In this document: piece after piece, positions 28,272 to 37,212 of the stretch
Numbering within the stretch: the first letter of the stretch is position 1
How the letters are laid out: every line of letters starts with the position of its first letter
NCBI RefSeq assembly: GCF_018499875.1
Contig: NZ_JAHBAY010000005.1
Span: 186,001 to 250,000, forward strand
Source: Kineosporia corallincola
Lineage (GTDB): Bacteria > Actinomycetota > Actinomycetes > Actinomycetales > Kineosporiaceae
Reading direction: 5' to 3'
Length of the DNA stretch: 64,000 nt
Position numbers and translations under genes: made by a program
The notes under the pieces: model-generated
The model's database searches: none
Told to the model about the DNA's origin: nothing
The model's input: the letters and a program-made list of their open reading frames with translations, nothing else

Positions 28272-28737
28272 GTCAGAACCCATCCTGGGAAAGTGCCTCG
28301 ATCCGGCACCGCTCATTGATTCCGTGCAAATACGTGTCGGGGATCGTGAATGCCGAATGACCCTGCCGGACCGGCGGATTCGGTCTGGCGAATTCGCCGG
28401 TGGCGCGCGGCCCACCGCCGGTCCGGCCCGCACCACGTGCAGGCCGACCGCAAGGTACGGGATTTCTTGAATGACCCCCGAGAACCGGGAGACCCTCGGC
28501 AACGACCGGGGAACACCGCGGCGGACCCACGCCCCACGGCGAGCCGGCGCGCAGTCATCGGCATGCCAGCAACGGCCCTTTCCATCGGCTCAGTGACCGG
28601 GCCGCGTCCCTGGTGCTGAACGAGGCCCACCGATGAGATTAGGCGAGCCTTACCTTACGTGGTGTGCGCAAACCGTCACGTGGTTATGAGGCGTTGAACG
28701 GTCCGCGCCACACCGGGTCACACCTCGGCACGGCGGT
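28272..28737. other. Non-coding region of 466 bp with an iron box
   Basis: It lies between panD (stop 28738) and the dapB-like start. It contains the iron box at 28639-28657 and then about 370 bp of probable untranslated leader. The short open frames seen here have no recognisable content. Confidence 0.6.
28639..28657. promoter_or_regulatory. Iron box (DmdR/IdeR-type operator)
   Basis: TTAGGCGAGCCTTACCTTA matches 14 of 19 positions of the actinobacterial iron box TTAGGTTAGGCTCACCTAA. It sits 368 bases upstream of the dapB-like gene, so iron sufficiency should shut off dapB, the carrier protein and NRPS-1. Confidence 0.75.
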
Positions 28738-29151
28738 TCAGACCGACCGGGCGGAGACCTGGTCGGGCGCACCCGGCACCGGCTCCGCGAGATCGGCGCC
28801 CAGGGCGACGATGCGGTTGGCGGAGTCGACATGCACGACTTTGGCCCGGTGGCCTGGCAATTCGGAGTCCTGGAGCATCACGAAGGACATGATGATCACC
28901 AGGTCACCCGGGTGGATCAGGTGGGCCGCCGCCCCGTTGATGCAGATGCCTCCTTCTCCCGCGGGCCCGAGGATGATGTACGTCTCGAGGCGGGCGCCGT
29001 TGGTGATGTCGACGACCTGCACCTTCTCGCCCTCGGCCAGACCCGCGGCGTGTGCGAGGTCCTCATCCAGCGTCAGTGAGCCCACATAGTGCAGGTCGGC
29101 CTGAGTGACGGTGGCACGGTGGATCTTTCCACCCAGAACTTCGCGGAACAT
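28738..29151 (-). CDS. panD: Aspartate 1-decarboxylase (pyruvoyl proenzyme)
   Basis: About 137 residues, the family length. The self-cleavage site is Gly-Ser in [12 protein letters not shown]; the next segments [18 protein letters not shown] and [20 protein letters not shown] are diagnostic of PanD. The enzyme turns L-aspartate into beta-alanine. Placed between mbtH and dapB in this operon, and with beta-alanine-like pockets in three A domains, it most likely feeds the assembly line rather than pantothenate. ATG 29151 was chosen because GGAGGAG precedes it; the in-frame ATG at 29166 overlaps that ribosome-binding site. Confidence 0.93.
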   Translation of the reverse strand: MFREVLGGKIHRATVTQADLHYVGSLTLDEDLAHAAGLAEGEKVQVVDITNGARLETYIILGPAGEGGICINGAAAHLIHPGDLVIIMSFVMLQDSELPGHRAKVVHVDSANRIVALGADLAEPVPGAPDQVSARSV

Positions 29152-29218
29152 GTCCTGCTCCTCCATGAGTTGTGAGACGGGTCCTGCTGAATCAGCCGGA
29201 GATGCCCGGACTTCCCCG

Positions 29219-29494
29219 CTACGCCTGATCGGCGGTGGAGGTGGCGCCGGCTTCCACGGCGCCCGGCGTCTCGTGCCTGGCCATGTGGTCGCGCAGCGAC
29301 TTGGGGCGGATGTCGGTCCAGTGCTCGTCGATCCAGTCCAGCACGTCCTGGCGCGGCTTACCCTCAGGCTGGCCGTAGACGATGCTCCAGCCGCCCGGGA
29401 CAGGCTTGAAAGTCGGCCACAGCGAGTGCTGTTCCTCGTGGTTGATCAGCGCGTAGAAGGATCCGCTGTCGTCGTCGAACGGGTTCTGGGCCAT
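29219..29494 (-). CDS. mbtH: MbtH-like protein
   Basis: 91 residues. The family motif runs from [20 protein letters not shown] through LWP..KPVPGGW (Trp pair) to [22 protein letters not shown]. MbtH proteins bind and activate or stabilise NRPS adenylation domains. It is the first gene of the minus-strand biosynthetic operon, preceded by AAGGAGG and, 265 bases upstream, by an iron box. Only one MbtH gene is seen and it would serve both NRPSs (inference). Confidence 0.95.
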   Translation of the reverse strand: MAQNPFDDDSGSFYALINHEEQHSLWPTFKPVPGGWSIVYGQPEGKPRQDVLDWIDEHWTDIRPKSLRDHMARHETPGAVEAGATSTADQA

Positions 29495-29859
29495 GCGTTG
29501 CCCTCCTTGTCGTTCCTGTCGGCGTGGTTCCTGTCGGCGCTCGGTCCGGATCGCGGTGCGCACGCGCCGTCCGGTCCCGCCGCGATCAGGACGGGATCCG
29601 GACCGCTCTCCGGTGGGCGTACGCAGATGCCTGGCGGCGGGGCCTGTCCCCTCGGTGAAGCCGGTAGCGTGGCCTGGGCCTGGGTTTTCGGGCTCCGGTC
29701 ACGGTGAACAGCGGATCGGCCGGCCAGGCCCCACATCGGCTTACGCTAGCAGGCCCAAGTTAGGTAAGCCTAACTTTTTCCGGCGAAAGTTTTCCGGTCG
29801 CCGATCCGCTGTTGTCGCCGTCAGCCCGGGCGGTCGCTCCGCTCCTGCCCGGGCGGCGT
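29495..29859. other. Non-coding region of 365 bp with an iron box
   Basis: This region precedes mbtH. It holds the iron box at 29760-29778 and a leader of about 230 bases. No convincing gene was found. Confidence 0.6.
29760..29778. promoter_or_regulatory. Iron box (DmdR/IdeR-type operator)
   Basis: Read on the minus strand this is AAAAGTTAGGCTTACCTAA, matching 15 of 19 positions of the actinobacterial iron box, the best of the three in this window. It should repress mbtH and panD when iron is plentiful. Confidence 0.82.
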
Positions 29860-31314
29860 TCAGGCGAGCGAGCCGGCACGCCGGCCCATGACCATGCCCG
29901 CGGCCAAACCCGCACCCGTAGGGTAGTTTCCGCTGAACAGCCCGCCGAGCGCCTCGCCGCAGGCGAAGAGCCCGGGGATCGGCGCACCCGAGGGATCCAG
30001 GACCTGGCCGGCGGTGTTGCCCCGCAGACCGCCGAAGGTGAAACTGATCCCGCAGGTCACCGGATACGCGTAGTACGGCGGCATCTCGACCGCGGATGCC
30101 CAGTTGCTCTTGACCGGGTGCGCCGAGGCGCTGCGGCCGTCCTTGACCGTGGGGTCGAGTGGCCGGCTGGTGTCGACGGACGCGTTGAACGCGGCGACCG
30201 TGCGCACGAATCCGTCGACATCGATGTCCATGGCCGCGGCGAGCTCCCCGAGGCTGTCGGCCACGATCGGCCTGATGCCGGGCATGTCGTACTCGTAGGC
30301 CGCCAGCATGGCTCGTGTCGTGGCGTCGAAGACCTGGAACGCCACGGCCCCGGGCTGTTCGAGGATCACCTTGCCGTACTTCGCGTAGGTGTAGTTGCGA
30401 AAGTCCGCGCCCTCGTCGAGGAACCGCCGCCCCTGGCGGTTGACCAGGATGCCGAGAGGGTAGCCGTACCGGCTGAGCCGGTTGGTCAGGGTGCGGTTGC
30501 TCTCGTTCTCGGGATAGGAGGCGTCCCACGGAACGCTGTGGCACGTCGACCAGTCACCTCCGCGATCCGCGCCCGCTTCCAGGGCCGCGTGGATCGCCTC
30601 GCCCGTGTTGTAGGGCGTGCCCCGCACCTTGGCGTGCTGCCACCCCTCGCCCAGATACCGCCGGCGCCATTCGGTATTGGCCTCGAAGCCACCGCCGGCG
30701 ATCACCACCGACTCCGCCCGGAACTCCCGGTCTCCCGACCGGACGCCGACCACGGCGTCCCCGTCGGTGATCAGTTTCGTCACCGGGCAGCCGTGGTGCA
30801 CCTCGACGCCGAGCCGGGAGGCGATGCGCTCGTGGTCTGCCATCAGCCCGGGGCCGCCGTCGACGGTGCACACGTGTGACTGTCCCCAGAACAGGTACTT
30901 TCCGTCGGCGCCCTGGTGCGCCTGCCGCTCGTACATCAGCCGGAACCGCATCCCCAGTGCGTGGAGCCAGCCGACCGTGTCGCGCGAGTCGTTCACGACG
31001 GCCTCGGCGAGTTCCCGGTCGAGGCGGCCCGCGGTGACGCGTTCCAGATCGGCCAGGTACTCGGCCGCCGGGTACGGCGGGACCTGCGTGCGTGCGTGAC
31101 GCTCGTCGGGTTCGAGGATCCCGAGGAGGTCGTCGAGGCCGGCGTGCACCATCCGGGTGGAACCGATGGTGTAGTAACTGTTCCCGCCGGCCTGGTCCCG
31201 CGGGGCCGCTTCCAGCAGTACCACGCGTCTGCCCCGCTCGGCCGCGGCATGAGCCGCGCAGTAGCCGGCGTTTCCTCCGCCCACCACCACCACGTCCGTG
31301 TTGTGGTTGTGCAT
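29860..31314 (-). CDS. FAD-dependent dehydrogenase, tricarballylate dehydrogenase (TcuA)-like
   Basis: About 484 residues of the fumarate reductase/succinate dehydrogenase flavoprotein superfamily. The FAD motif VVVGGGNAGYCAAHAAAERG is at the start, IAGGGFEAN and the GISFTFGGLRGNT / GLFACGEALGGLFSGNYPTGAG segments are near the C-terminus. The nearest named family is TcuA, which converts tricarballylate to cis-aconitate. What it does in a siderophore locus is unclear; desaturation of a building block or handling of a carboxylate ligand are possibilities. ATG 31314 is preferred over GTG 31320 because GAGGTGGAG precedes it. It lies between the AraC-type gene and an iron box. Confidence 0.82.
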   Translation of the reverse strand: MHNHNTDVVVVGGGNAGYCAAHAAAERGRRVVLLEAAPRDQAGGNSYYTIGSTRMVHAGLDDLLGILEPDERHARTQVPPYPAAEYLADLERVTAGRLDRELAEAVVNDSRDTVGWLHALGMRFRLMYERQAHQGADGKYLFWGQSHVCTVDGGPGLMADHERIASRLGVEVHHGCPVTKLITDGDAVVGVRSGDREFRAESVVIAGGGFEANTEWRRRYLGEGWQHAKVRGTPYNTGEAIHAALEAGADRGGDWSTCHSVPWDASYPENESNRTLTNRLSRYGYPLGILVNRQGRRFLDEGADFRNYTYAKYGKVILEQPGAVAFQVFDATTRAMLAAYEYDMPGIRPIVADSLGELAAAMDIDVDGFVRTVAAFNASVDTSRPLDPTVKDGRSASAHPVKSNWASAVEMPPYYAYPVTCGISFTFGGLRGNTAGQVLDPSGAPIPGLFACGEALGGLFSGNYPTGAGLAAGMVMGRRAGSLA

Positions 31315-31511
31315 CTCCACCTCACTGCCATTGGGCCACGTCTGGTGCTCTCATGCCCGCGGCCGTTTCGTCGCGGACCGGCGACACCATGGACGTCGCG
31401 TCTGCGGCAACCCGTGTGGGTGGCCGTTTCGGGAAGTCCTGCATGCGGGAGCACGACGTCACATCGCTGTCGTGGCTGCACGCAGGCCGACCGGAGAGCG
31501 CGGAACACCGT

Positions 31512-33113
31512 TCAGGCTCTCCTGGTTTCGCGCTCCTGATAGTCGCGCGGCGAGAGTCCGTGGAATCGGGTGAAGGCGGCGCTGAAGGTCGGAAGGTGAG
31601 CATAACCGACGCGACGTGAGACCGAGCTGGGCTTGGCTCCCCCGGCCAGCATGTCCCGCGCGCTGCGCATGCGGGCGGCGTAGCACCACCGCACGAAGCT
31701 CATGCCGGTCTGTTCGCGGAAGGCACGATGGATGTCGGGAGAAACGTCCAGCGCCACCCCGCCGGAGGTACCGATACGACGCAGGTAGTCCATGGCCGCC
31801 ACGCGTGCGCGCGCGTCGGTGGGCATCGGCAGCGACAGCGCTCTCTGGGCGGCGACCTGGTCGGCGAACAGCTCGAGCACGTGGCCGGGGTGGTAGTTGT
31901 CCGGTCTCACGGGTGTGCGGGCGCTGACGGAGCAGAACATCAGGTAGTCGTCCCAGGCCGGCGAGAACTGGACCTGGAGCGGCTCGGTGAGGGAGAGGTC
32001 TTCGGTGCCGGCGTTCCCGAGCGGCAGGGAGATCGAGTTCTCGCGTACCCCCGTGGTGTGCTCCGCGCCCGCGGGAATCCAGGTGGCGACGCCTTTTTCC
32101 TGTTCGTGGCGGTGGCCACCGACGTCCAGGTAACCGCTGCCCCGGTAGGTCCAGATGAGCACGTGGACGTTGTTGGAGTGCAACGGCGTGCGGACCGCGG
32201 GCAGCAGGTCGGGAGCCGCGGGTTCGTCCTTCGCCCGCATCATGCGCATCACGTTGTCTGCCTGGCGTGCGGCTGCCCCGTGCTGTGACAGCCCTTTCCC
32301 GGCGGAGCGGACGGACAGAGCCCGGCCGAACTCGTGCGGGGTCAGCCCGAACTGCTGCTTGAACGCTCGGGTCAGTCCGCTGTAGGTCGCGAAACCGACT
32401 CTCGCCGCTACCTGATCGACGCCGTAGCCGGCCGCGATGTACTCCACCGCCGCACTCAGCCGGCAGCGCAACCGCCACTGCTCGAAGGTCAGCCCGGTGT
32501 CCGCACGGAAGTCACGCAGCAGGGTGCGCGGGCTGGACAGCACCCGGGCCGCCCATTCGGCGACGGTCAGGTCGAGCGCGGGATTGCGCAGCAGCTCGTC
32601 GGCCACCGCGCGGGCCCCGGCGGACGTGGGCAGGACGGGTGGATCGACGGTGACCGTCGGGGCCCCGTCACCGGGCACGTGCGGGTGCCGGCCAGGGCCC
32701 CGGAGAAGCTCGACGAGCGCGTCCTGGGAGTAGCCGAGACCGGTCAGGGGTGTGACCCCGAGATTGAAGCTCTGGATCAGCCAGTCCTGCCAGCCGTCGG
32801 GAATCGCGAACGGCACCGGGTCCGGCGGTGCCACGGTGGCGATGCCCGGGTGGGTGAGCAGGGGAAAGACCACCGTGCCCGGCGCGGTGACGACTCTCCA
32901 CCGGCTGCCCCTGCGCACCGGGATCCAGACCCCTTCACCCCCGGTGAGCCGGAACTCGGGGCTGCCCTCGATCCAGACGCAGGCCGAGCCCGTACGCACC
33001 CAGAGCAGGAGATGCTCGGGTTGGTCCCAGACGCCGCTGGAGTGCACCTCAGGGATCGACGGCGGTCGGCTCAGGCCCAGGTTCAGGCCCCGAGAAGCTG
33101 GATCCACGTACAC
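31512..33113 (-). CDS. Tandem AraC-family regulator: two cupin-HTH modules in one protein
   Basis: About 533 residues, nearly twice the usual AraC length. Residues 1-110 look like a cupin ligand domain, and 165-275 a double HTH (LTVAEWAARVLSSPRTLLRDF ... VDQVAARVGFATYSGLTRAFKQQFG). Residues 315-400 are a second cupin, and 425-530 a second HTH (SRRVGYAHLPTFSAAFTRFHG). The first module has the standard helices; the N-terminal helix of the second is more diverged. AraC regulators often switch on siderophore genes when they bind the ferri-siderophore. It is divergent from the SIP fusion gene, with an iron box in between. The GTG start at 33113 is weakly supported. Confidence 0.85.
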   Translation of the reverse strand: MYVDPASRGLNLGLSRPPSIPEVHSSGVWDQPEHLLLWVRTGSACVWIEGSPEFRLTGGEGVWIPVRRGSRWRVVTAPGTVVFPLLTHPGIATVAPPDPVPFAIPDGWQDWLIQSFNLGVTPLTGLGYSQDALVELLRGPGRHPHVPGDGAPTVTVDPPVLPTSAGARAVADELLRNPALDLTVAEWAARVLSSPRTLLRDFRADTGLTFEQWRLRCRLSAAVEYIAAGYGVDQVAARVGFATYSGLTRAFKQQFGLTPHEFGRALSVRSAGKGLSQHGAAARQADNVMRMMRAKDEPAAPDLLPAVRTPLHSNNVHVLIWTYRGSGYLDVGGHRHEQEKGVATWIPAGAEHTTGVRENSISLPLGNAGTEDLSLTEPLQVQFSPAWDDYLMFCSVSARTPVRPDNYHPGHVLELFADQVAAQRALSLPMPTDARARVAAMDYLRRIGTSGGVALDVSPDIHRAFREQTGMSFVRWCYAARMRSARDMLAGGAKPSSVSRRVGYAHLPTFSAAFTRFHGLSPRDYQERETRRA

Positions 33114-33149
33114 CCCGTCCTAACTATGTGGCGACCTACGCAGACCATG

Positions 33150-33168
33150 CGAGGTAAGGCTTGCCTAA
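33150..33168. promoter_or_regulatory. Iron box (DmdR/IdeR-type operator)
   Basis: CGAGGTAAGGCTTGCCTAA matches 14 of 19 positions of the actinobacterial iron box. It lies in the divergent region between the tandem AraC gene and the SIP fusion gene, so it could control both the regulator and the uptake operon. Confidence 0.75.
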
Positions 33169-33245
33169 CGTTAACACCGGCCTTTCGCCCATGGTGGCGC
33201 ACGGCGTCGCATCTTCACAGGGATCGGAAGGGGCTGTTTCCCAAC

Positions 33246-35135
33246 ATGCCAAAGAGCTCGCGCCGGATCGCCGTGCACCCGTTGACCCTGCGCGAGGTGG
33301 AGGTCGTGCGGGTCCAGGACCTGACCCCGGGAATGCGGCGGATCACCCTGGCCGGTGCCGAGTTTCGCGAGTTCACCTCGGCGAACGGCTTCGCTCAGCC
33401 CGCGTTCGGCTCCACGGGTTTCGACGACGACATCCGGCTGGTGTTCCGCTATCCCGGCCAGGACCGGCCGGTGCTGCCGACGCAGGAGGAGAAGGGCCTG
33501 CACCTGCCCCGGGACCCCCGCCCGCTGTCGCGGGTCTACACCGTGCGCCGCTGGGATCCCGAGACCGGCGAGCTGGACATCGATTTCGCCCGGCACGGCA
33601 TCGGCGTCGGCACCACCTGGGCCTACCGTGCCCAGGTCGGTGATCGCATCCACTTCTTCGGCCCGGGCTCGTCGCGGGCGCTGCCGCAGGACGCGGACTG
33701 GCTGCTGGTGGCCGGGGACGAGACCGCGCTGCCCGCGATCGCCCGCCTGCTGGAGGAACTGCCCGAGGGGTCCAGGGCCCAGGTGTTCATCGAGGTCGGC
33801 CACCAGGAGGACCGTCAGGAGGTGCCTGAGCGCGCCGGCGTCGAGGTGACCTGGCTCGTGCGCGACAGCGCCGACGCCGACGCCGACGCAGCCACCGACA
33901 CTGGCCTGACCTCTCACTTGCTGGACGCGGTCCGGAACTGCGCCTGGTGGGACGGCAAGCCGTTCGCCTGGGTCGCCGGGGAACAATCGGTGGTGCGCGA
34001 CATCCGGCGTCATCTGGTCGAGGACCGCGGAATGTCCAAGCAGGACGTCGAATTCGCCGGTTACTGGCGTCGCGGTGAGGTCGTCGCCCTGGAGACCGAC
34101 GCGGCCGTGCCCGACCCCCAGAAGACCAAGACCCCCTTCGAGAAACTCCACGACCTGACCGAGCTGATCCCCCCGGTGGCCATCCGCACCGCCGTCGAGC
34201 TGGGCGTCCCCGAACTGATCTCCCGCGGGGTGACCGCCGTGAAGGACCTGGCGGTCAGGGTGGACGCCGATGAGCGGGCCCTGGGCAAGTTGCTGCGCTA
34301 CCTGCACACCCTGGACGTCGTGACCGCGACCGAACCCGGTCACTACGCCCTGACCGCGGTGGGTGAGGTCCTGACCGTCGACTTCATGGCCGACTTCCTG
34401 CACCCGGCCGGGGCGGCCGGACGCGAGTTCCGGGGCATCCACGGGCTCACCGAGTCCATCCGCACCGGACGGGCGTCCTACGCCTCGATCACCGGGCAGA
34501 CCTTCGCCGAGGCTCGCGCCGAACAAGACTACGAGGATCGTTACCTGGAACGACTCGCGAAGTTCCAGGCCGCCCTGGCCGAGCCGATCGCCACCTCCGG
34601 CATTCTCGAGGGGGTCCGGCACCTGGTGCTGCACTCCGGCGGCGCGGGCACCCAGGCCCGCGAGTTCGTCACGGCGCACGAGAACCTCACGGTGACGATC
34701 GCCGCGCTGCCCGCGCAGGCGGACTGGCTACGCCGTGACCTGCTCGACACCGTGCCCGACGAGCAGCAGCGGGCCCGCATCGGCGTGGTCGAGCAGTCCG
34801 TCTTCGAGCCCAGCCCACCGGCCGAGATCGTGTTCATCATCCGCGCCCTGAAGATCCTTCCCGATGCCGATGCCGCTCACGCCCTGCGGCGGGCCGCCGA
34901 GAACCTGCTCCCCGGCGGCCGGGTGCTGCTGGTCGAGGACGTCTTCGACACCGACGACCTCGACGAGCACGACGGTGAGGCCGACCTGCTCGCCCTCACC
35001 GTGCACGGCTCCGGTCTGCGCACCGCCGCCGAGCTCGACGACGTCATCTCCCGGGCCGGACTGCGACGCAGCCTCACCCACACCGTCGGCTGGGGTACCC
35101 GCGTCCTGGAACTCGTTCCCGGACAACAGCACTGA
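33246..35135 (+). CDS. Siderophore-interacting protein fused to a methyltransferase-like domain
   Basis: About 629 residues. Residues 1-285 are a ViuB/SIP-type ferric-siderophore reductase: FAD-binding beta barrel (PLSRVYTVRRWD), then the NADH-binding half (LLVAGDETALPAIARLLEEL, FAWVAGEQSVVRDIRRHL). Residues 300-629 have the layout of a class I O-methyltransferase: a winged-helix dimerisation part (LIPPVAIRTAVELGVPELI), then a Rossmann fold. The SAM motif is degenerate: the expected D-x-G-G-G-x-G reads H463-S-G-G-A-G, and the acidic end of the next strand is lost. ATG 33246 was used. It is the first gene of the plus-strand uptake operon, 78 bases after an iron box. Confidence 0.87.
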   Translation: MPKSSRRIAVHPLTLREVEVVRVQDLTPGMRRITLAGAEFREFTSANGFAQPAFGSTGFDDDIRLVFRYPGQDRPVLPTQEEKGLHLPRDPRPLSRVYTVRRWDPETGELDIDFARHGIGVGTTWAYRAQVGDRIHFFGPGSSRALPQDADWLLVAGDETALPAIARLLEELPEGSRAQVFIEVGHQEDRQEVPERAGVEVTWLVRDSADADADAATDTGLTSHLLDAVRNCAWWDGKPFAWVAGEQSVVRDIRRHLVEDRGMSKQDVEFAGYWRRGEVVALETDAAVPDPQKTKTPFEKLHDLTELIPPVAIRTAVELGVPELISRGVTAVKDLAVRVDADERALGKLLRYLHTLDVVTATEPGHYALTAVGEVLTVDFMADFLHPAGAAGREFRGIHGLTESIRTGRASYASITGQTFAEARAEQDYEDRYLERLAKFQAALAEPIATSGILEGVRHLVLHSGGAGTQAREFVTAHENLTVTIAALPAQADWLRRDLLDTVPDEQQRARIGVVEQSVFEPSPPAEIVFIIRALKILPDADAAHALRRAAENLLPGGRVLLVEDVFDTDDLDEHDGEADLLALTVHGSGLRTAAELDDVISRAGLRRSLTHTVGWGTRVLELVPGQQH

Positions 35136-35188
35136 CGCCCCGAGATGTTTCACCCAGGTCCCTCAGAGAAAGAGAAAAGAACACCGCC

Positions 35189-36172
35189 ATGTCCATGACA
35201 CACCCGGGACGGCGCGCAGGCGCCGTGGCCGCTGCCTTCCTGAGCGCGGCACTTCTGCTCACCGCCTGCGGAGACGACGACAGCACCGCCTCAACAACCC
35301 CGGCGGCCCCGACGACCCGCACGGTCACGGCCGACAACGGCAGTGTTCAGGTCCCCAGCAACCCCCAGCGTGTGGTCACGATCGGCAACACGACCCTGCC
35401 GTTCATCGACCTCGGCGGTAAGCCGATCTCCGTCACGGCCGTGTCGGACTCGACGCTCGAGCTACTGCCGGACGACGAGCAGGCGACCTACGGGGCAGCC
35501 ACGAACCTCGGTGACGGTGACGTCGATCTGGAGAAGCTCGCCGCCCTGACACCGGACCTCATCCTGGTCCAGATCGACGACGCCGGCTTCAAGAAGATCG
35601 AGAAGGAGCTCCAGGAGATCGCCCCGACGGTCTTCTGGGGGCTGGACACCGAGTGGAAGGGCTTCGCCGACGCGATCGCCGAGGCCGGCAACACCACGGC
35701 CACGCTCACCCAGCAGAAGACCGAGTTCGAGGACAAGGTCAAGAAGATCCAGGAGAACTACAGCACGATCCTCGCCGACACCTCGTTCGTCGACGTCTCC
35801 CGCGGGCAGTGGAACGATCCCGGAACGTTCTACATCGCGGACATCGGCTGCTCCGAGGTCGGCCGCGACGACGTCCACCTGAAGCTCCCTCAGGCCGCCG
35901 ACGGAGCCGATCCCCTGGCCTACACCTCCCTGCCGTTCGAGAAGATCAGTGAGCTGTCCGAGTACGACGTGATCACCTATCCCGTGGACGTCGAGGGCAA
36001 GCCGCTGGAGGCGTTCCAGCCGGTGACCGAGACCAACACCTGGAAAGCCCTGCCCGCGGTGAAGTCCGGCCGGGCGCTCGGCCTCCTGTGCCCCGGTAAC
36101 AACTCCTACAAGCAGGTCAACCGGTACCTGGACTCGCTCGACCAGGCGCTGGCCACGCTCCCCCAGCAGTGA
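35189..36172 (+). CDS. Iron-siderophore ABC transporter substrate-binding lipoprotein
   Basis: About 327 residues. Signal peptide with a clear lipobox (LLLTAC), then a linker and a FecB/FepB-type helical-backbone binding protein: VVTIGNTTLPFIDLGGKPISV at the start and VSRGQWNDPGTFYIADIG in the middle. It should capture the loaded siderophore at the membrane. ATG 35189 or 35195 are both possible. Its stop overlaps the GTG of the first permease gene by 4 bases. Confidence 0.9.
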   Translation: MSMTHPGRRAGAVAAAFLSAALLLTACGDDDSTASTTPAAPTTRTVTADNGSVQVPSNPQRVVTIGNTTLPFIDLGGKPISVTAVSDSTLELLPDDEQATYGAATNLGDGDVDLEKLAALTPDLILVQIDDAGFKKIEKELQEIAPTVFWGLDTEWKGFADAIAEAGNTTATLTQQKTEFEDKVKKIQENYSTILADTSFVDVSRGQWNDPGTFYIADIGCSEVGRDDVHLKLPQAADGADPLAYTSLPFEKISELSEYDVITYPVDVEGKPLEAFQPVTETNTWKALPAVKSGRALGLLCPGNNSYKQVNRYLDSLDQALATLPQQ

Positions 36173-37212
36173 CAGCTCTCGCCCTCCGGCACGACGGTCC
36201 GGGCACCGTGACGGTGCCCGGACCGCGCCGCCGTCTCCTCGGTCTGGTCGTCGCCCTCGTCGTCCTGATGGCTCTGCTGGTGCTGAGCCTGATGGTCGGG
36301 GCAACGGCCATCCGGCCTTCGGCGGTATGGGACGCGCTGTTTCACTCCACGGCCGACATGGACCGGTTCGCCGTCCGTGACTACCGGCTGCCGCGCACGA
36401 TCACCGGACTGGCCGTCGGCGTCGCTCTGGGCCTGTCGGGTGCCCTGATCCAGGCGCTCACCCGAAACCCCCTGGCCGATCCGGGCATTCTCGGTGTCCA
36501 TGCCGGTGCGTCCTTCGCCGTGACGGTGGCGGTGGGACTGCTGGGCGTCCGTGACATCCAGGGCTACATGTGGTTCGCGTTCGCCGGGGCGCTGGGCGTC
36601 ACCGTCCTGGTGCTGGCTCTCGGGTCGACACGGCAGGGCTCCTCGCCGGTGGTCATGGTGCTCGCCGGAGTCTGCGTCAGCTCGGTGCTCGGGGGAGCCC
36701 GGGAGGCGCTCCAGCTGACCAACCCCGATGCCTTCGACGCGATGCGCTCCTGGAGCGCCGGCTCGATCGCGGGACGCCCGCTGGAGGTGGTGTGGCCGAT
36801 CCTGCCGTTCTTCGCGGTGGCCGTCGTCCTGGCCTTCGTGGTGGCCGGCCCGCTCAACGCGATGGCCCTGGGGGACGACCTGGCGGTCGCCCAGGGCGTC
36901 CGGCTGGCGCGCACCCGCGTCCTGGCGATCATCGCGCTCACCCTCCTGGGCGGGGGTTCCACCGCCATCGCCGGGCCGATCGTGCTGGTCGGCCTCATGG
37001 TTCCGCACGTGGCCCGCTGGATCGTCGGCCCGCACCAGCGATGGATCTTCGCCTACAGCATCGTTCTCGCCCCGGTCCTGCTGCTGGCCTCCGACATTCT
37101 CGGGCGGGTCACGATGCGACCCGGTGAGATTCCCGTGGGCATCGTCACGGCCTTCGTCGGCGCACCCGTTCTCATCGCGCTGGTGCGGCGCGGAAGGGCG
37201 AGCGAACTGTGA
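36169..37212 (+). CDS. Iron-siderophore ABC transporter permease 1 (FecCD/BtuC family)
   Basis: About 347 residues with roughly nine membrane segments. FecCD hallmarks are RLPRTITGLAVGVALGLSGALIQALTRNPLADPGILGVH near the start and the cytoplasmic EAA-like region near GDDLAVAQGVRLARTR. The GTG start overlaps the previous stop. It forms a heterodimeric channel with the next permease. Confidence 0.93.
   Translation: MTALALRHDGPGTVTVPGPRRRLLGLVVALVVLMALLVLSLMVGATAIRPSAVWDALFHSTADMDRFAVRDYRLPRTITGLAVGVALGLSGALIQALTRNPLADPGILGVHAGASFAVTVAVGLLGVRDIQGYMWFAFAGALGVTVLVLALGSTRQGSSPVVMVLAGVCVSSVLGGAREALQLTNPDAFDAMRSWSAGSIAGRPLEVVWPILPFFAVAVVLAFVVAGPLNAMALGDDLAVAQGVRLARTRVLAIIALTLLGGGSTAIAGPIVLVGLMVPHVARWIVGPHQRWIFAYSIVLAPVLLLASDILGRVTMRPGEIPVGIVTAFVGAPVLIALVRRGRASEL

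Noticed and set aside
29495..29759. Small open frames in the mbtH leader
   Set aside because: Low-complexity Pro/Arg-rich translations without ribosome-binding sites; treated as leader.
32334..33245. Upstream extension of the SIP fusion gene frame
   Set aside because: It runs through the AraC gene on the other strand and the iron box; ATG 33246 begins the conserved protein.
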